DNA from: Nostoc sp. MS1
GTDB taxonomy: Bacteria > Cyanobacteriota > Cyanobacteriia > Cyanobacteriales > Nostocaceae
Direction of reading: 5' to 3'
DNA: 64,000 bases
Assembly: GCF_019976755.1 (NCBI RefSeq)
Contig: NZ_AP023441.1
Span: forward strand, 3,283,501 to 3,347,500
Below the pieces are notes generated by a model. That model did no database searches and had not been told where the DNA came from. It saw only the letters and a list, made by a program, of their open reading frames with translations. Every line of letters starts with the position of its first letter. The first letter of the stretch is position 1. Below are positions 10,301-18,404 of this stretch, piece after piece. The translations under genes and the position numbers were made by a program.

Positions 10301-12001
10301 ACTTTTAGGATTAATTCCTTCCCAGAAACGATAGAGTTTAATTTCTGGACGGTGGTAAATTAAATCTCTTTCCTTCTCTAATTTATCCAGTGCCGCCTGG
10401 AGTTTAAATTTAGATAAACCTGTCAATATTAGTAAAATTTCTTGATGTTCTTCCCTATCAGGCTTGGTGAGTTTTTCGCCACTGGCTTCATATAAAAATA
10501 ACGCCTTAAGCACCATCAATTCATCTGTATCATCAGCCCCAACAACCAAATCTATAGCTTTCTTATATTGACTATAAACAGGATAATTAGAAAAGTTTTC
10601 CAGAAACGTATCAACTAAAGCAATGGGATAGATATAATTGAGTTTGCCAGCATCTTCTACAGCGTGATTAGCAATAAAGTTTTTCACATAGCCTTTAATA
10701 AACTGAATTGCTGTTCTATCTTGAGTAAAATCAAGGTTGCATAATAAATATGCTGTCAAAGGATGCAGGGGAAAACAACCTTCCGACAAATGATTGTAAA
10801 ATTCCTGAAAAGACCAGCCTTTCTCTTTATAAATTTTAATTCTTCGCTCAAAAGCTGTTTCCGCTTCTCTCCTCAAACTGTTATGCCATTGAGAAACAAA
10901 TGTTTGCCAAGCAAAATCATCTTTTTGTAATAATAAATTTTTGACGACCAGTTCTAAGCTAGAAGTAGGGTTGTAAGTAGTCCCATCCTTTGGCGCTAGG
11001 CGAGTGGCAATCTTTTGATATTCTAATATTGCATTGGCAGGAATTCCTACTGCTTGACCCAGATGAATTTGGGTAAAACTTAACAGAGCAATTTTTCCTT
11101 TATAATTTTCGCAAATATTAGTAATATTTTGCAGTGCTGTACCCCCAGCACCAATATCATCTACTGCCCAATCTCTCAAATATCGACTTAGTTCGTCAAA
11201 TAATATTAAAATTCCTTGGAAGTAAGCATTCTCACCAGTACAATAATTTCTTATTAGGTCTTCTAAAATTGCTTGAATATCTATATTCGCTGTAAAATCA
11301 GGAGTTAAGCCTGTGAGTTGAAAGGCAAGTTTTTTTACAGTAGAGATAACGCCAGGATTGTTTTGTCTGAGTAAGCTGATAAGTTTACTTAAATTGCCAT
11401 CAGTATTATCAATACTTTGTAAATATCTCTCAGCCTTTACTTGATCCTCTGGAGTTAAATTGTCTAAATAACTTAGGGGTTCCTTACATATATGTTGTGC
11501 TAAAGAATCTTGAATACCTGCTGCTGCCAAACTTTTGACAAGTTGTTGTAGAAATTGCTTCCTGATATCGCCGCCGATGTCACCACTAAGACAGATAACC
11601 AAATGTTGGTGACGTTGATTTTGTTTAAATAGCTTCAGCCCTTCAAAAATAGCCTGACTTTTACTAGATGTCGCCTTTTCCACTTGTGACAAAATACCTT
11701 GTACTTCCTGGCTGTGGCAGGGTTTTTGGAAAAAGTTGGCTATAGCGATCGCAAAATGAGATTTCCCCTTACCATATTGTTGAATCATCAAGTGGATATT
11801 CGGCTGATTTGCACTATGATAGCTACGACGCACCGCATCCAAAATACCAACCGTAGATAACTCAGGTTTAGCTGCATCATAGTTAAAAATAAAACTTTCG
11901 CATAAAGATAAATTTTGATGGGAATTATCCATCATGCCAAAGTTTACAGAACTAGCAATACTACCCTTTTCGTTAATTTCAACAAGTTGGTTGAGGAACA
12001 T
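7373..12001 (-). CDS. brxC: BrxC/PglY-like large P-loop ATPase of a BREX system
   Basis: The 1542-residue protein fits the very large BrxC/PglY ATPases of BREX systems. The P-loop is QQYGKGKSHFA at residues 74-84, and a Walker B-like ILILFDELSRYLRDW lies near 260-275. Residues from about 1030 to the end are mostly Gln/Glu/Leu-rich coiled coil. It is the first gene of the tight block brxC-pglZ-brxL (2-base gap to pglZ). A 239-base gap separates it from the upstream small orf and may carry its own promoter. The assignment rests on size, P-loop and gene order; subfamily placement would need a profile search. Confidence 0.8.
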   Translation of the reverse strand: MFLNQLVEINEKGSIASSVNFGMMDNSHQNLSLCESFIFNYDAAKPELSTVGILDAVRRSYHSANQPNIHLMIQQYGKGKSHFAIAIANFFQKPCHSQEVQGILSQVEKATSSKSQAIFEGLKLFKQNQRHQHLVICLSGDIGGDIRKQFLQQLVKSLAAAGIQDSLAQHICKEPLSYLDNLTPEDQVKAERYLQSIDNTDGNLSKLISLLRQNNPGVISTVKKLAFQLTGLTPDFTANIDIQAILEDLIRNYCTGENAYFQGILILFDELSRYLRDWAVDDIGAGGTALQNITNICENYKGKIALLSFTQIHLGQAVGIPANAILEYQKIATRLAPKDGTTYNPTSSLELVVKNLLLQKDDFAWQTFVSQWHNSLRREAETAFERRIKIYKEKGWSFQEFYNHLSEGCFPLHPLTAYLLCNLDFTQDRTAIQFIKGYVKNFIANHAVEDAGKLNYIYPIALVDTFLENFSNYPVYSQYKKAIDLVVGADDTDELMVLKALFLYEASGEKLTKPDREEHQEILLILTGLSKFKLQAALDKLEKERDLIYHRPEIKLYRFWEGINPKSIQEEIEEKTKSQETSINNVVSYCEQVEILKEYPATLTISATQFVKDNKLVSEDWRFERKIYTIDRFIKALESNRILKETSEKGILAYVLAETQEELQDFRNQIANYLSKSPIKNYIAVAIPTEETGNLSRMIIQIKALEKSDPTEKRFFGKAYQELLQRWQGEVNTRLTRLLTNCTYHCVGIEKIPLAEQQKAQRVISVLLQDLYPLVPPVDEIDKMRSDHQTGKKIVGWTAKQILIEDNINQQTLPDRSYSTVIDQIFVKLWGLFKKTSDKYIVQAPTNEKIRVAWDKISEITDLEGLSPNSVDLEKIWQALSTPPFGYSEYNFTMLLAGWLAIHRREVSLKGRIKLTTKKGELVATENKSVQNWGNTEIILNPTTFVEDWIVKHKSKLIRRQQIQMPTMPPSPMEYEQAQAYLAAVAAFLESNEPEESEKQELTKNKKLVSAGVGEIDKWLQPVEAVEKLPHDAKLATLLQLYPQLSQRSPNNSILPTPQQRDRTSQAWQTIADKINQIVAAKSQLAESLATEPDCIAYQGEIQAIIDQINQITGLPPHLIESLQNSLSASQIKLTDIRQQAQAGQKQAEDRQIIQNIRNCATKSKTIHLAQEALQEITNLQSGFNYPDKFAAEIAGLVQSIENKINEYRHSLASLRTQLLLVTSLPDLDAINTEYAKLDIVFQDTADYVDYQELQPQIQSLKNDLEQIQRLEFRYQQSETIASCDEVLAIIASRELNICNADRFQARIVQLETDLHKKIQEYTAQLQECKHNLGHLTTVEEAQRFQKELRKKSNQYLQSELEIEYEATIEESTLLIELLQIAESTKLESLAACQTQLDKLQDWENRTEGVSEKFSDRLKSLRTEIAQKQSQILQQAQAAAEEWVRGLENSCTEIYQLSDDTDRLEAVDNLIGQIQTQKDNYIGLLSDSATQLLANIERQCVEERDKDIANQIFFLFRQLPDLQQQNVYAKLGQMLTQTREDE

Positions 12002-12112
12002 AGTTAATTTAAAATGGCAAATGCAAAAAGATAACTTAAGTAAGTCGATGAGAAATAATCAGTTTAGTGGCGTGGCAAGCTTAAAATGTGGCAATAGATT
12101 TGGAAAAAATTG

Positions 12113-12142
12113 AACGCAGATGGACGCAGATAAACGCAGATG
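12113..12142. repeat. Three tandem ACGCAGAT decamers
   Basis: Three consecutive 10-base units AACGCAGATG, GACGCAGATA and AACGCAGATG lie in the gap between the small orf and the brxC-like gene. The unit resembles a simple repeat common in intergenic DNA of cyanobacteria and other bacteria. No function is visible. Confidence 0.6.
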
Positions 12143-12240
12143 AATAAGATGATATATTGTTGACTAAAGCACTAAATTAGCTGAAACAGTCCAGTAGGTT
12201 AAAAAAGACAAATCACAATAAAACCCTCTTTCTTCCTGCC

Positions 12241-12681
12241 TTATGCTGAAGGAATGCGCCTAATTCTCTCTGGCAACCAATTTTTCGGTGCTAGTTGATG
12301 AGGTAGGAGTATCCACAAAAGTTTTTCTAGCTTGCGAGTCTCTTCCAGTTGTTTCCAGAAAAGGGTAATACGACTACCAGATGTAACTTGCAGGTAAGTA
12401 ATGAGACAGTCTAAACCTTCGAGTAAAACAATTTGTTTGTCAACACCAGAACAAATTGACTTAATAGCCCTGAGTTCCACATCTAAATTGTGATGTAGTG
12501 CAAGAAAACTTTCTCCCGGTTGAATCCTTTGTAGCAAATTTTCTCGGTAATTGATACGATGAGCATTGTTGTAATAAACAATACGTTTCAGTTCTGCTTC
12601 GTCAGGTGTATCCCACAGTAGCAGGTGAACTCTATCATCAGGTCTAGCATCTCGCAGTAGCAAGTTATCCTCAGCCTTCAT
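12241..12681 (-). CDS. Small unrecognised protein of the Dnd-BREX operon
   Basis: From the ATG at 12681 this encodes 146 residues. An earlier in-frame codon at 12711 would give 156, but the ATG at 12681 sits inside the ATGAAGGCTGA overlap with the upstream DUF4007 stop and is preceded by GGAGAAA, so it is the better start. I do not recognise the family. The protein is charged, mostly helical by composition, and has no membrane segment, P-loop or cysteine cluster. The 11-base overlap means it is made with the DUF4007 protein. By position it could correspond to the small BrxB-type components of other BREX types, but I see no motif that proves it. Confidence 0.7.
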   Translation of the reverse strand: MKAEDNLLLRDARPDDRVHLLLWDTPDEAELKRIVYYNNAHRINYRENLLQRIQPGESFLALHHNLDVELRAIKSICSGVDKQIVLLEGLDCLITYLQVTSGSRITLFWKQLEETRKLEKLLWILLPHQLAPKNWLPERIRRIPSA

Positions 12682-13495
12682 AGGCTTTCTCCAGCAGTGC
12701 CAAGGGTTCACCCCAACGCGGAATTACCTGAAAAGGAGGTACTGCCCGACGCTGTTCGATGATGCCGTAAGCTTCTAGGGTATTTAGCTGTTCTTGTAAC
12801 GCCTCTGCTTTCACTCCCAGGACAGCAGCCAGCCCCATTTTGTCGTTCACTATAGACTGAGTAAGAACTGAACCCTCGCCTTTAAAGTCACGTTCCCATA
12901 ACTTAGCCAAGAAATAACCTAATAAATAAGCATTAGGTAAACGGGCATATCCACTCACATATTCATTCTTTTCTTGAGTGATAAACTTGCAGGCTGCTAA
13001 AGCGCTAAACTCAGTATATGCTCTTAATATAAACTTAATTCTATCAGCAATTACTTTGCTTTCTTCTTCAAATATTGATGCACTATGATATAGCAATTCT
13101 TCCTTAGTAAATTTAGGATAATTAGGTACAAATGTATAGACAAAGTAAGTCCAAGCACCCCAATCAGTAGGGTTTTCTGGTGCTACTAAAAGACCGCGAT
13201 CGCCAAAACTTAAATAAAAGTGCATTAACCAATCTGTAATACTCGACTCAAAGTTGGGATCTAGCCGTAAAACAATTTCCCCTTCTGGACTAGGACGATT
13301 ATTTTTAACTAAACCCGCACGTACCGCCCAACTTTTTACCCTTCCTACCTTGGCATTACCTAAACTTGTTTTTTCCATCAAATTTGGCAAGCTATCATCT
13401 AAACCCTTCTCTTGAGCAGCAGCATGAAGTAATCTGCTTACTTCATCTTTTTTTAAAGCAAAAGAACCATTAAAATGCAATTGCAATTTAGCCAT
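12671..13495 (-). CDS. DUF4007 family protein associated with Dnd/BREX-type loci
   Basis: The 274-residue protein matches the DUF4007 family, found beside PAPS-reductase-like and BREX-like genes in defence islands. Visible are the N-terminal LHFNGSFALKKDEV segment, a central region with WLMHFYLSFGDRG near residue 90 and a helix-rich C-terminal half suggestive of a winged-helix fold (EQLNTLEAYGIIEQRRAVPP). Its biochemical role is unknown. It heads the leftward defence operon and is transcribed divergently from dndE across a 171-base AT-rich region. A DNA-binding or regulatory role would fit the C-terminal half, but that is inference. Confidence 0.75.
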   Translation of the reverse strand: MAKLQLHFNGSFALKKDEVSRLLHAAAQEKGLDDSLPNLMEKTSLGNAKVGRVKSWAVRAGLVKNNRPSPEGEIVLRLDPNFESSITDWLMHFYLSFGDRGLLVAPENPTDWGAWTYFVYTFVPNYPKFTKEELLYHSASIFEEESKVIADRIKFILRAYTEFSALAACKFITQEKNEYVSGYARLPNAYLLGYFLAKLWERDFKGEGSVLTQSIVNDKMGLAAVLGVKAEALQEQLNTLEAYGIIEQRRAVPPFQVIPRWGEPLALLEKAYEG

Positions 13496-13540
13496 AACAT
13501 CCTTTAAGAATAAAAAGAATTAATAAATTATATTTTTTCC

Positions 13541-13608
13541 AATATATTAATAAAAAAGTTTTGAGTTATATTTATAAACAAACATTATACCAAATTGATT
13601 AATATATT
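13541..13608. promoter_or_regulatory. Inverted repeat in the dndE / DUF4007 divergent promoter
   Basis: AATATATTAAT at 13541-13551 is exactly complementary to ATTAATATATT at 13598-13608. The two arms lie symmetrically between the divergent starts of DUF4007 (13495) and dndE (13667), so a shared regulator could act on both. The region is extremely AT-rich, so chance occurrence is possible. Confidence 0.3.
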
Positions 13609-13666
13609 ATTCAGTAAGGTTACTTATATAAAAGTATAATATAGAGAATTTTTCCCATTTTTAATT

Positions 13667-14068
13667 ATGGAAGCCCCAATCGAAAGAATTAGGCTATCGC
13701 AAACAGCCAAAGACCAACTGTTAAAACTCCGCCGCAGTACCAAAATCGACCAATGGAATATTTTATGTCGCTGGGCTTTTTGTCGTTCCCTCGCTGAAGC
13801 TACTCCACCTTCCCCTGTTCCCATTCCTCAAGATAGCAATGTGGAAATGACATGGCGTGTCTTTGGCGGCGAAATCTCCGATATTCTCCTCCTCGCCCTC
13901 AAACAACGCTGTCACAATGACAAACTCCCCATAGATAAAGAAACCCTCGCTACCCAATTCCGCTTACATTTACATCGGGGTATTGGCTACCTAGCAGGCG
14001 ACCCAAATATCAAGAAAATTGAAGATTTAATAGAAATTGCAATAAAAGATGGAAAGGATATTAGTTAA
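13667..14068 (+). CDS. dndE: DNA phosphorothioation protein DndE
   Basis: The 133-residue product matches DndE, the small DNA-binding subunit of the sulphur-modification machine. The family signature IRLSQTAKDQLLKLRRSTK (residues 7-25), followed by WNILCRWAFCRSLAE, is present, as is the FGGEISDILLLALKQR helix near 65. Length is normal. It diverges from the DUF4007 gene and is followed 30 bases later by a Dnd-associated methyltransferase gene, so those two form a short operon. No clear Shine-Dalgarno precedes the ATG. The stop codon lies at the edge of a heptamer repeat. Confidence 0.92.
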   Translation: MEAPIERIRLSQTAKDQLLKLRRSTKIDQWNILCRWAFCRSLAEATPPSPVPIPQDSNVEMTWRVFGGEISDILLLALKQRCHNDKLPIDKETLATQFRLHLHRGIGYLAGDPNIKKIEDLIEIAIKDGKDIS

Positions 14069-14092
14069 CTGTTAACTGTTGACTGTTAACTG
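14064..14092. repeat. Tandem heptamer (STRR-type) repeat
   Basis: The run GTTAACTGTTAACTG followed by TTGACTGTTAACTG spans the dndE stop codon and fills most of the gap to the methyltransferase gene. It is one of many short tandemly repeated sequences of this genome. Confidence 0.65.
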
Positions 14093-14098
14093 AATATT

Positions 14099-15562
14099 AT
14101 GTCTGAAGCGTTAGAAATCGAGCGTCATCGAGCCGCGATCGCAAGAGCGGAAATCTCTCGTCCTGTAAGATTAGCTATAGAATGGGCAGTCCTTAACCCA
14201 GACAAGACATTTTTTGACTACGGTTGTGGTTACGGTGGTGATGTTCAGCGTGTGGCTAACCTTGGCTACAACAGCGCGGGTTGGGACCCTTATTACTACC
14301 CTAACGAACCAATTACCGCCGCCGATGTAGTTAATTTAGGTTACGTCCTCAACGTTATCGAAGACCAAGAAGAACGCCGTCAAAGTCTCATCCAAGCCTG
14401 GGAACTCACCCGTAATGTTTTAATTGTTGCAGCACAAGTATTAATTAACGCTTCTAGTAAAGCACAACTCGCTTATAGCGATGGTATTGTCACTAGCCGT
14501 AATACGTTTCAAAAATATTACGAACAAGCAGAACTAAAAAAATATATTGATGAAGTCCTAAATGTTGATGCGGTTCCCGTCGCCTTGGGGGTTTACTTCG
14601 TCTTCCGCGATGAAGCCGAAAAAGAAAGCTTCAAAGCTATTCGCTTCTTTTCTCGCACCGCTACACCGCGAGTCCGCATCCCGACAAAGCGGTTTGAAGA
14701 CTATCAAGAACAACTTGCGCCTCTGATGGCATTTTTCACCAAGCGCGGTAGACTGCCAGTGAAAGGGGAATTAGCCAACGAACAAGAATTACTGAGCGAA
14801 TTTGGTAATTTCCGCCGGGCTTTCGCTGTTGTCCTCCAAGCCACTGATGAAGCAGAATGGGATGCGATCGCCTATCGTCGTTCTTTAGATATCCAAGTTT
14901 ACCTTGCTCTGACTCACTTTGATCAACGTCCCAGATTTTCCCAACTCGCACCAGAAATGCGCCATGATATCAAAGCTTTCTTTGGTAGTTACGAGGAAGC
15001 TTGCGAAGTCGCCGACCAAAAGTTATTTAGTTTAGGTAGACCAGGAGTTGTGCAAACAGCCTGCGACAAAAGCAAAGTTGGTAAACACACACGCGGCGCT
15101 TTATATGTCCATGTCTCTGCCTTAGTTGCCCTCGACCCATTGCTACGCATATATGAAGGTTGCGCCAGCCGTACCATTGGGCGTGTAGATGGAGCTACAC
15201 TGATTAAATATTACATTGACCAACCGCAAATATCCTACCTATTTTATCCAGATTTCGACACTGACCCCCACCCTGCCCTCAAAGCTAGTATCACAATAGA
15301 CTTAAAAACCCTGTATGTAACTCACCGCGATTACAGCAATCGCGCCAACCCACCCGTATTACACCGTAAAGAAACCTTCGTTACCAGTAACTACCCACTC
15401 TATGAACAATTTGCTAAACTCACTCAACAAGAACAGCAATTTGGGCTGCTGAAGCAAAAAAGCGAAATTGGTACTCGTGAAGGTTGGCAAAAATGTCTGG
15501 CTGCACATGGTGTAGAAATCAAAGGACATGAAGTGTATTTAATTGAGGAACAATCAGAATAA
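14099..15562 (+). CDS. DNA phosphorothioation-associated putative methyltransferase
   Basis: The 487-residue protein fits the family of putative methyltransferases found only with dnd genes. The SAM-binding motif is FFDYGCGYGGDVQRV near residue 37, followed by an acidic-loop region WDPYYYP. The C-terminal two thirds resemble no domain I can name. The family's substrate is unknown; because the partner genes modify DNA, a DNA or Dnd-protein substrate is a reasonable guess. It follows dndE by 30 bases on the same strand. It is not a PglX-type adenine methylase: I see no NPPY/NPPF catalytic motif. Confidence 0.85.
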   Translation: MSEALEIERHRAAIARAEISRPVRLAIEWAVLNPDKTFFDYGCGYGGDVQRVANLGYNSAGWDPYYYPNEPITAADVVNLGYVLNVIEDQEERRQSLIQAWELTRNVLIVAAQVLINASSKAQLAYSDGIVTSRNTFQKYYEQAELKKYIDEVLNVDAVPVALGVYFVFRDEAEKESFKAIRFFSRTATPRVRIPTKRFEDYQEQLAPLMAFFTKRGRLPVKGELANEQELLSEFGNFRRAFAVVLQATDEAEWDAIAYRRSLDIQVYLALTHFDQRPRFSQLAPEMRHDIKAFFGSYEEACEVADQKLFSLGRPGVVQTACDKSKVGKHTRGALYVHVSALVALDPLLRIYEGCASRTIGRVDGATLIKYYIDQPQISYLFYPDFDTDPHPALKASITIDLKTLYVTHRDYSNRANPPVLHRKETFVTSNYPLYEQFAKLTQQEQQFGLLKQKSEIGTREGWQKCLAAHGVEIKGHEVYLIEEQSE

Positions 15563-15785
15563 GTAGGTCGGCGTAAATAAATATTGTTGGGATAAGGCAG
15601 GGGGAGAAAGAGTTTGAGCCTTATTTACTTTTATCGAAACAAGCGGGTTTAAAACCTTGCCTTTTAAGGCGAAAATCTCTTGGAACAGGGTATAAATCCC
15701 AGAGCAAACGCACCTTAAACTGTGCTGCCGTTGTGAGTTGATTTAGCTATTGCTATCACTTTCATCATTTAATCTAAAACAATAC

Positions 15786-16352
15786 TTAATTAAGAGCTAA
15801 TGCTTTACGAGTAGCAGTGGCAATTGACAACAGCGATGCGCCACTGAAGATCAAACTAATCCCAACATACAATCCAATTAGCCAGAACGAGCTATTTGGC
15901 CAACTATACAAAATAAAAATTCCTAAAATCAGAGTAATTATGCCATCTACTAATACCAGCCAGGACAAATGACTACCAGTCCGAGCTTTAAAGCTGGCAA
16001 TAATTTCCACAATTCCTTCTAATATAAAAATACTGGCTAAAACTAGTGTCAGAGTAACCGCTCCTGCTAAAAGATTACTTAGAAGAATCAAACCTGCAAT
16101 CATGTAAACAATTCCTATCACAAGACTCAGCCAGAATCCCCGAATCGGTTTGGATTGAAACGATTTTACCAGCCGGACAATACCTGCAATCAGAAAGATC
16201 CATCCGAAGACTGAAACAGAAACAATTGTGGCGACGATGGGCATCAGTATAGCAATTATTCCCAAAACAATCAGCACAATGCTCAGAGCAATAATCCAGG
16301 TTGTGTTTTTGCGAGTGGTTGCTTGAGTTTCTGGCGAGGTATCGAGCATCAT
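15786..16352 (-). CDS. HdeD/DUF308-family membrane protein
   Basis: The 188-residue protein consists almost entirely of about six hydrophobic helices, with the pattern of HdeD (DUF308) proteins: helix pairs ending in Gly-Ile-hydrophobic turns and an LIGLYVGISLIFSGAS segment near the C-terminus. In enterobacteria HdeD is linked to acid resistance; the role in cyanobacteria is not established. Two ATG codons in a row (16352 and 16349) precede LDTSPETQ, a polar cytoplasmic N-terminus. It is a stand-alone gene. Confidence 0.8.
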   Translation of the reverse strand: MMLDTSPETQATTRKNTTWIIALSIVLIVLGIIAILMPIVATIVSVSVFGWIFLIAGIVRLVKSFQSKPIRGFWLSLVIGIVYMIAGLILLSNLLAGAVTLTLVLASIFILEGIVEIIASFKARTGSHLSWLVLVDGIITLILGIFILYSWPNSSFWLIGLYVGISLIFSGASLLSIATATRKALALN

Positions 16353-16934
16353 AAACTTTCTCCCCCAAGGTTTAGCTGCGCTAATAATTTATGATGTTTG
16401 CAATCCCTTCAACTAAAAGCCTGTACCCAAAGACAGAACCAATTGCGCGATCGCTGCTTGAAAAAATATATTGAAAATCAGCAACAACCAGAAGATTAAG
16501 AATTGTTCGTTTCCTCCATGTTTTCCTCCCTTGCATGTCGGCATTGGTCGCTTAACTGTCGTCAACACAAGCGCCATTCATCTCATCACTTCCGCGCTTC
16601 GCGGTAAGTGAGAGGCTTCTGTCAGTTCAAGCTAAAAACGGCCTCCTGCCTTCGTTAATTACATAGTTTGGTTTTATTGCACCGACTTACTTGGGTTAGT
16701 GATTCACCTTTTATACCTTAAGGAAAGTGGGAATTAGTTCAGTTCACCCATTCAGGTGAAGGCATAAAAATTTTTTAGAGGCTAAAATCAAATTTGCGCA
16801 ATATATCATTTATTACTTGTTAAGTTATCAAATTTCTATAAATATTTACTTGCCCAGTTGTCAAACTCTTGATTTTTGGCTTCCCTGCTCAGAATCACAC
16901 CACTTCCTGAACCAAGGTTAATAGGCTGCTACTT
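16353..16934. other. Long intergenic region with one hairpin
   Basis: These 582 bases separate the divergent hdeD-like and macA-like genes and should contain both promoters. A near-perfect inverted repeat at 16586-16611 (TCACTTCCGCG, loop CTT, CGCGGTAAGTGA, one bulged base) is the only strong structure. No convincing reading frame is visible. Confidence 0.55.
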
Positions 16935-18404
16935 ATGATTGTGTATATAGAAGTTCCAATTATTGGCAAACTTAAACATCCGACTCGTTGGCTGGCGGGA
17001 TTAGTGGCTGCTGGTGTGTTAGTAGTTGGCACAACTACAACTTATAAGATTGTCCAGCAGGGAAGCAGCAAACAAGATATTACACAACTAACGGTTCCCG
17101 TAGAAACTCAGAACGTCACTATTAGAATTACGGCTAGTGGTAAAGTTGTGCCAGTTCAGAGTGTAAATATTAGTCCAAAAAATCCTGGTGTACTAGCGCA
17201 ATTATACGTAGAGCAAGGCGATCGCGTCCAGCAAGGACAAATTATCGCTCGGATGGATGTGGGAGAAATTGAAGCCCAAATTGCTCAATATAGAGCTAAT
17301 GTAGCCCAAGCCCAAGCCCAGTTAGATGAAGCTAAAGCAGGGAGCCGTCCTCAAGAAATTGCTCAAGCCAAGGCACGTTTAGCCCAAGCCCAAGCCCAAT
17401 TAGCTGAATCTGTCGCTGGAAATCGTCCCCAAGAAATTGCCCAATCCCAAGCCAGAGTTGATGCAGCCCAAGCTAAGGTAAATTACACAAATGAACAGGT
17501 AAAACGTTATCAGTATCTTTACGAACAGGGCGCAGAGAAGAAACAATTATACGACCAAGCCGTGAGCGAAGATAGAAGTGCTAGGGCTAATTTAGCAGAA
17601 GCGCAAAAACAATTATCACTATTGCAGAGTGGTACTCGTAGCGAAGTCATCTCTGCAAAGGAGGCGGCTGTCACTGAATCACGCGCCGCTTTGGTACTAG
17701 CACAAGAAGGTAGCCGTCCTGAAGAAATTGCCCAACGTCAAGCCGCCGTCAGAGCCGCACAAGCACAGTTAGCAGCCGCCCAAGTCAGATTAGCGGATAC
17801 CGTAATTCGCGCCCCCTTCTCTGGCATAGTGACGCAAAAGTACGCCAATATCGGCTCTTTCGTCACTCCTACCACCTCAGCTTCTACTAGCGCCTCAGCA
17901 ACTTCTAGTTCGATTGTGGCTGTAGCACAGGGTGTAGAAGTATTGGCACAAGTACCCGAAGCTGATATCGGTCGAATTAAGCAGGGACAACAAGTGGAAA
18001 TTGTCGCTGATGCGTATCCTGATCAAGTGTTTCGTGGGCGTGTGCGTTTAATTGCCCCGGAAGCAGTTGTGGAACAGGGTGTGACATCCTTTCAAGTGCG
18101 GGTAGCTATTGATACGGGTGCAGATAAATTACGCTCTGGCTTAAATGTAGATTTAACTTTCTTGGGCGATCGCGTTAATCAAGCTTTGGTATTACCTACA
18201 GTTTCCATTGTCACCGAAAACGGGAAAACAGGTGTTCTAGTACCAGATGCCAAAAATAAACCCCAATTTCGGGAAGTCACAATAGGCGCACAAATTCAGG
18301 ATCAGACGCAAGTTTTATCTGGAATCAAAGAGGGCGATCGCGTGTTTGTTGACTTACCTAAAGATTACAAAATTCAGAAGGCTAAAGAAAAAGCAAATCA
18401 ATGA
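16935..18404 (+). CDS. MacA/HlyD-type periplasmic adaptor subunit of an efflux system
   Basis: The 489-residue protein has one N-terminal membrane segment (about 17-36), a lipoyl-like half motif (LYVEQGDRVQQGQIIARMD), a long Ala/Gln-rich coiled-coil hairpin (about 100-280) with internally repeated AKAGSRPQEIAQ-type segments, the second lipoyl half VIRAPFSGIVTQKYANIGS, a beta-barrel domain and a membrane-proximal domain. This is the layout of periplasmic adaptors that bridge an inner-membrane MacB-type transporter to an outer-membrane channel. Its stop overlaps the ATG of the permease gene by four bases (ATGA), so the two are coupled. Substrate unknown. Confidence 0.85.
   Translation: MIVYIEVPIIGKLKHPTRWLAGLVAAGVLVVGTTTTYKIVQQGSSKQDITQLTVPVETQNVTIRITASGKVVPVQSVNISPKNPGVLAQLYVEQGDRVQQGQIIARMDVGEIEAQIAQYRANVAQAQAQLDEAKAGSRPQEIAQAKARLAQAQAQLAESVAGNRPQEIAQSQARVDAAQAKVNYTNEQVKRYQYLYEQGAEKKQLYDQAVSEDRSARANLAEAQKQLSLLQSGTRSEVISAKEAAVTESRAALVLAQEGSRPEEIAQRQAAVRAAQAQLAAAQVRLADTVIRAPFSGIVTQKYANIGSFVTPTTSASTSASATSSSIVAVAQGVEVLAQVPEADIGRIKQGQQVEIVADAYPDQVFRGRVRLIAPEAVVEQGVTSFQVRVAIDTGADKLRSGLNVDLTFLGDRVNQALVLPTVSIVTENGKTGVLVPDAKNKPQFREVTIGAQIQDQTQVLSGIKEGDRVFVDLPKDYKIQKAKEKANQ

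Noticed and set aside
14099..15562. PglX-type adenine methylase of BREX
   Set aside because: The protein has a SAM-binding motif but no NPPY/NPPF motif and only 487 residues; it matches the Dnd-associated putative methyltransferase family instead.
1758..15562. Whole defence region as a recent genomic island or prophage
   Set aside because: No integrase, transposase, tRNA target or direct-repeat boundary is seen, HIP1 sites and codon style match the neighbours, and the genes are split among core genes.
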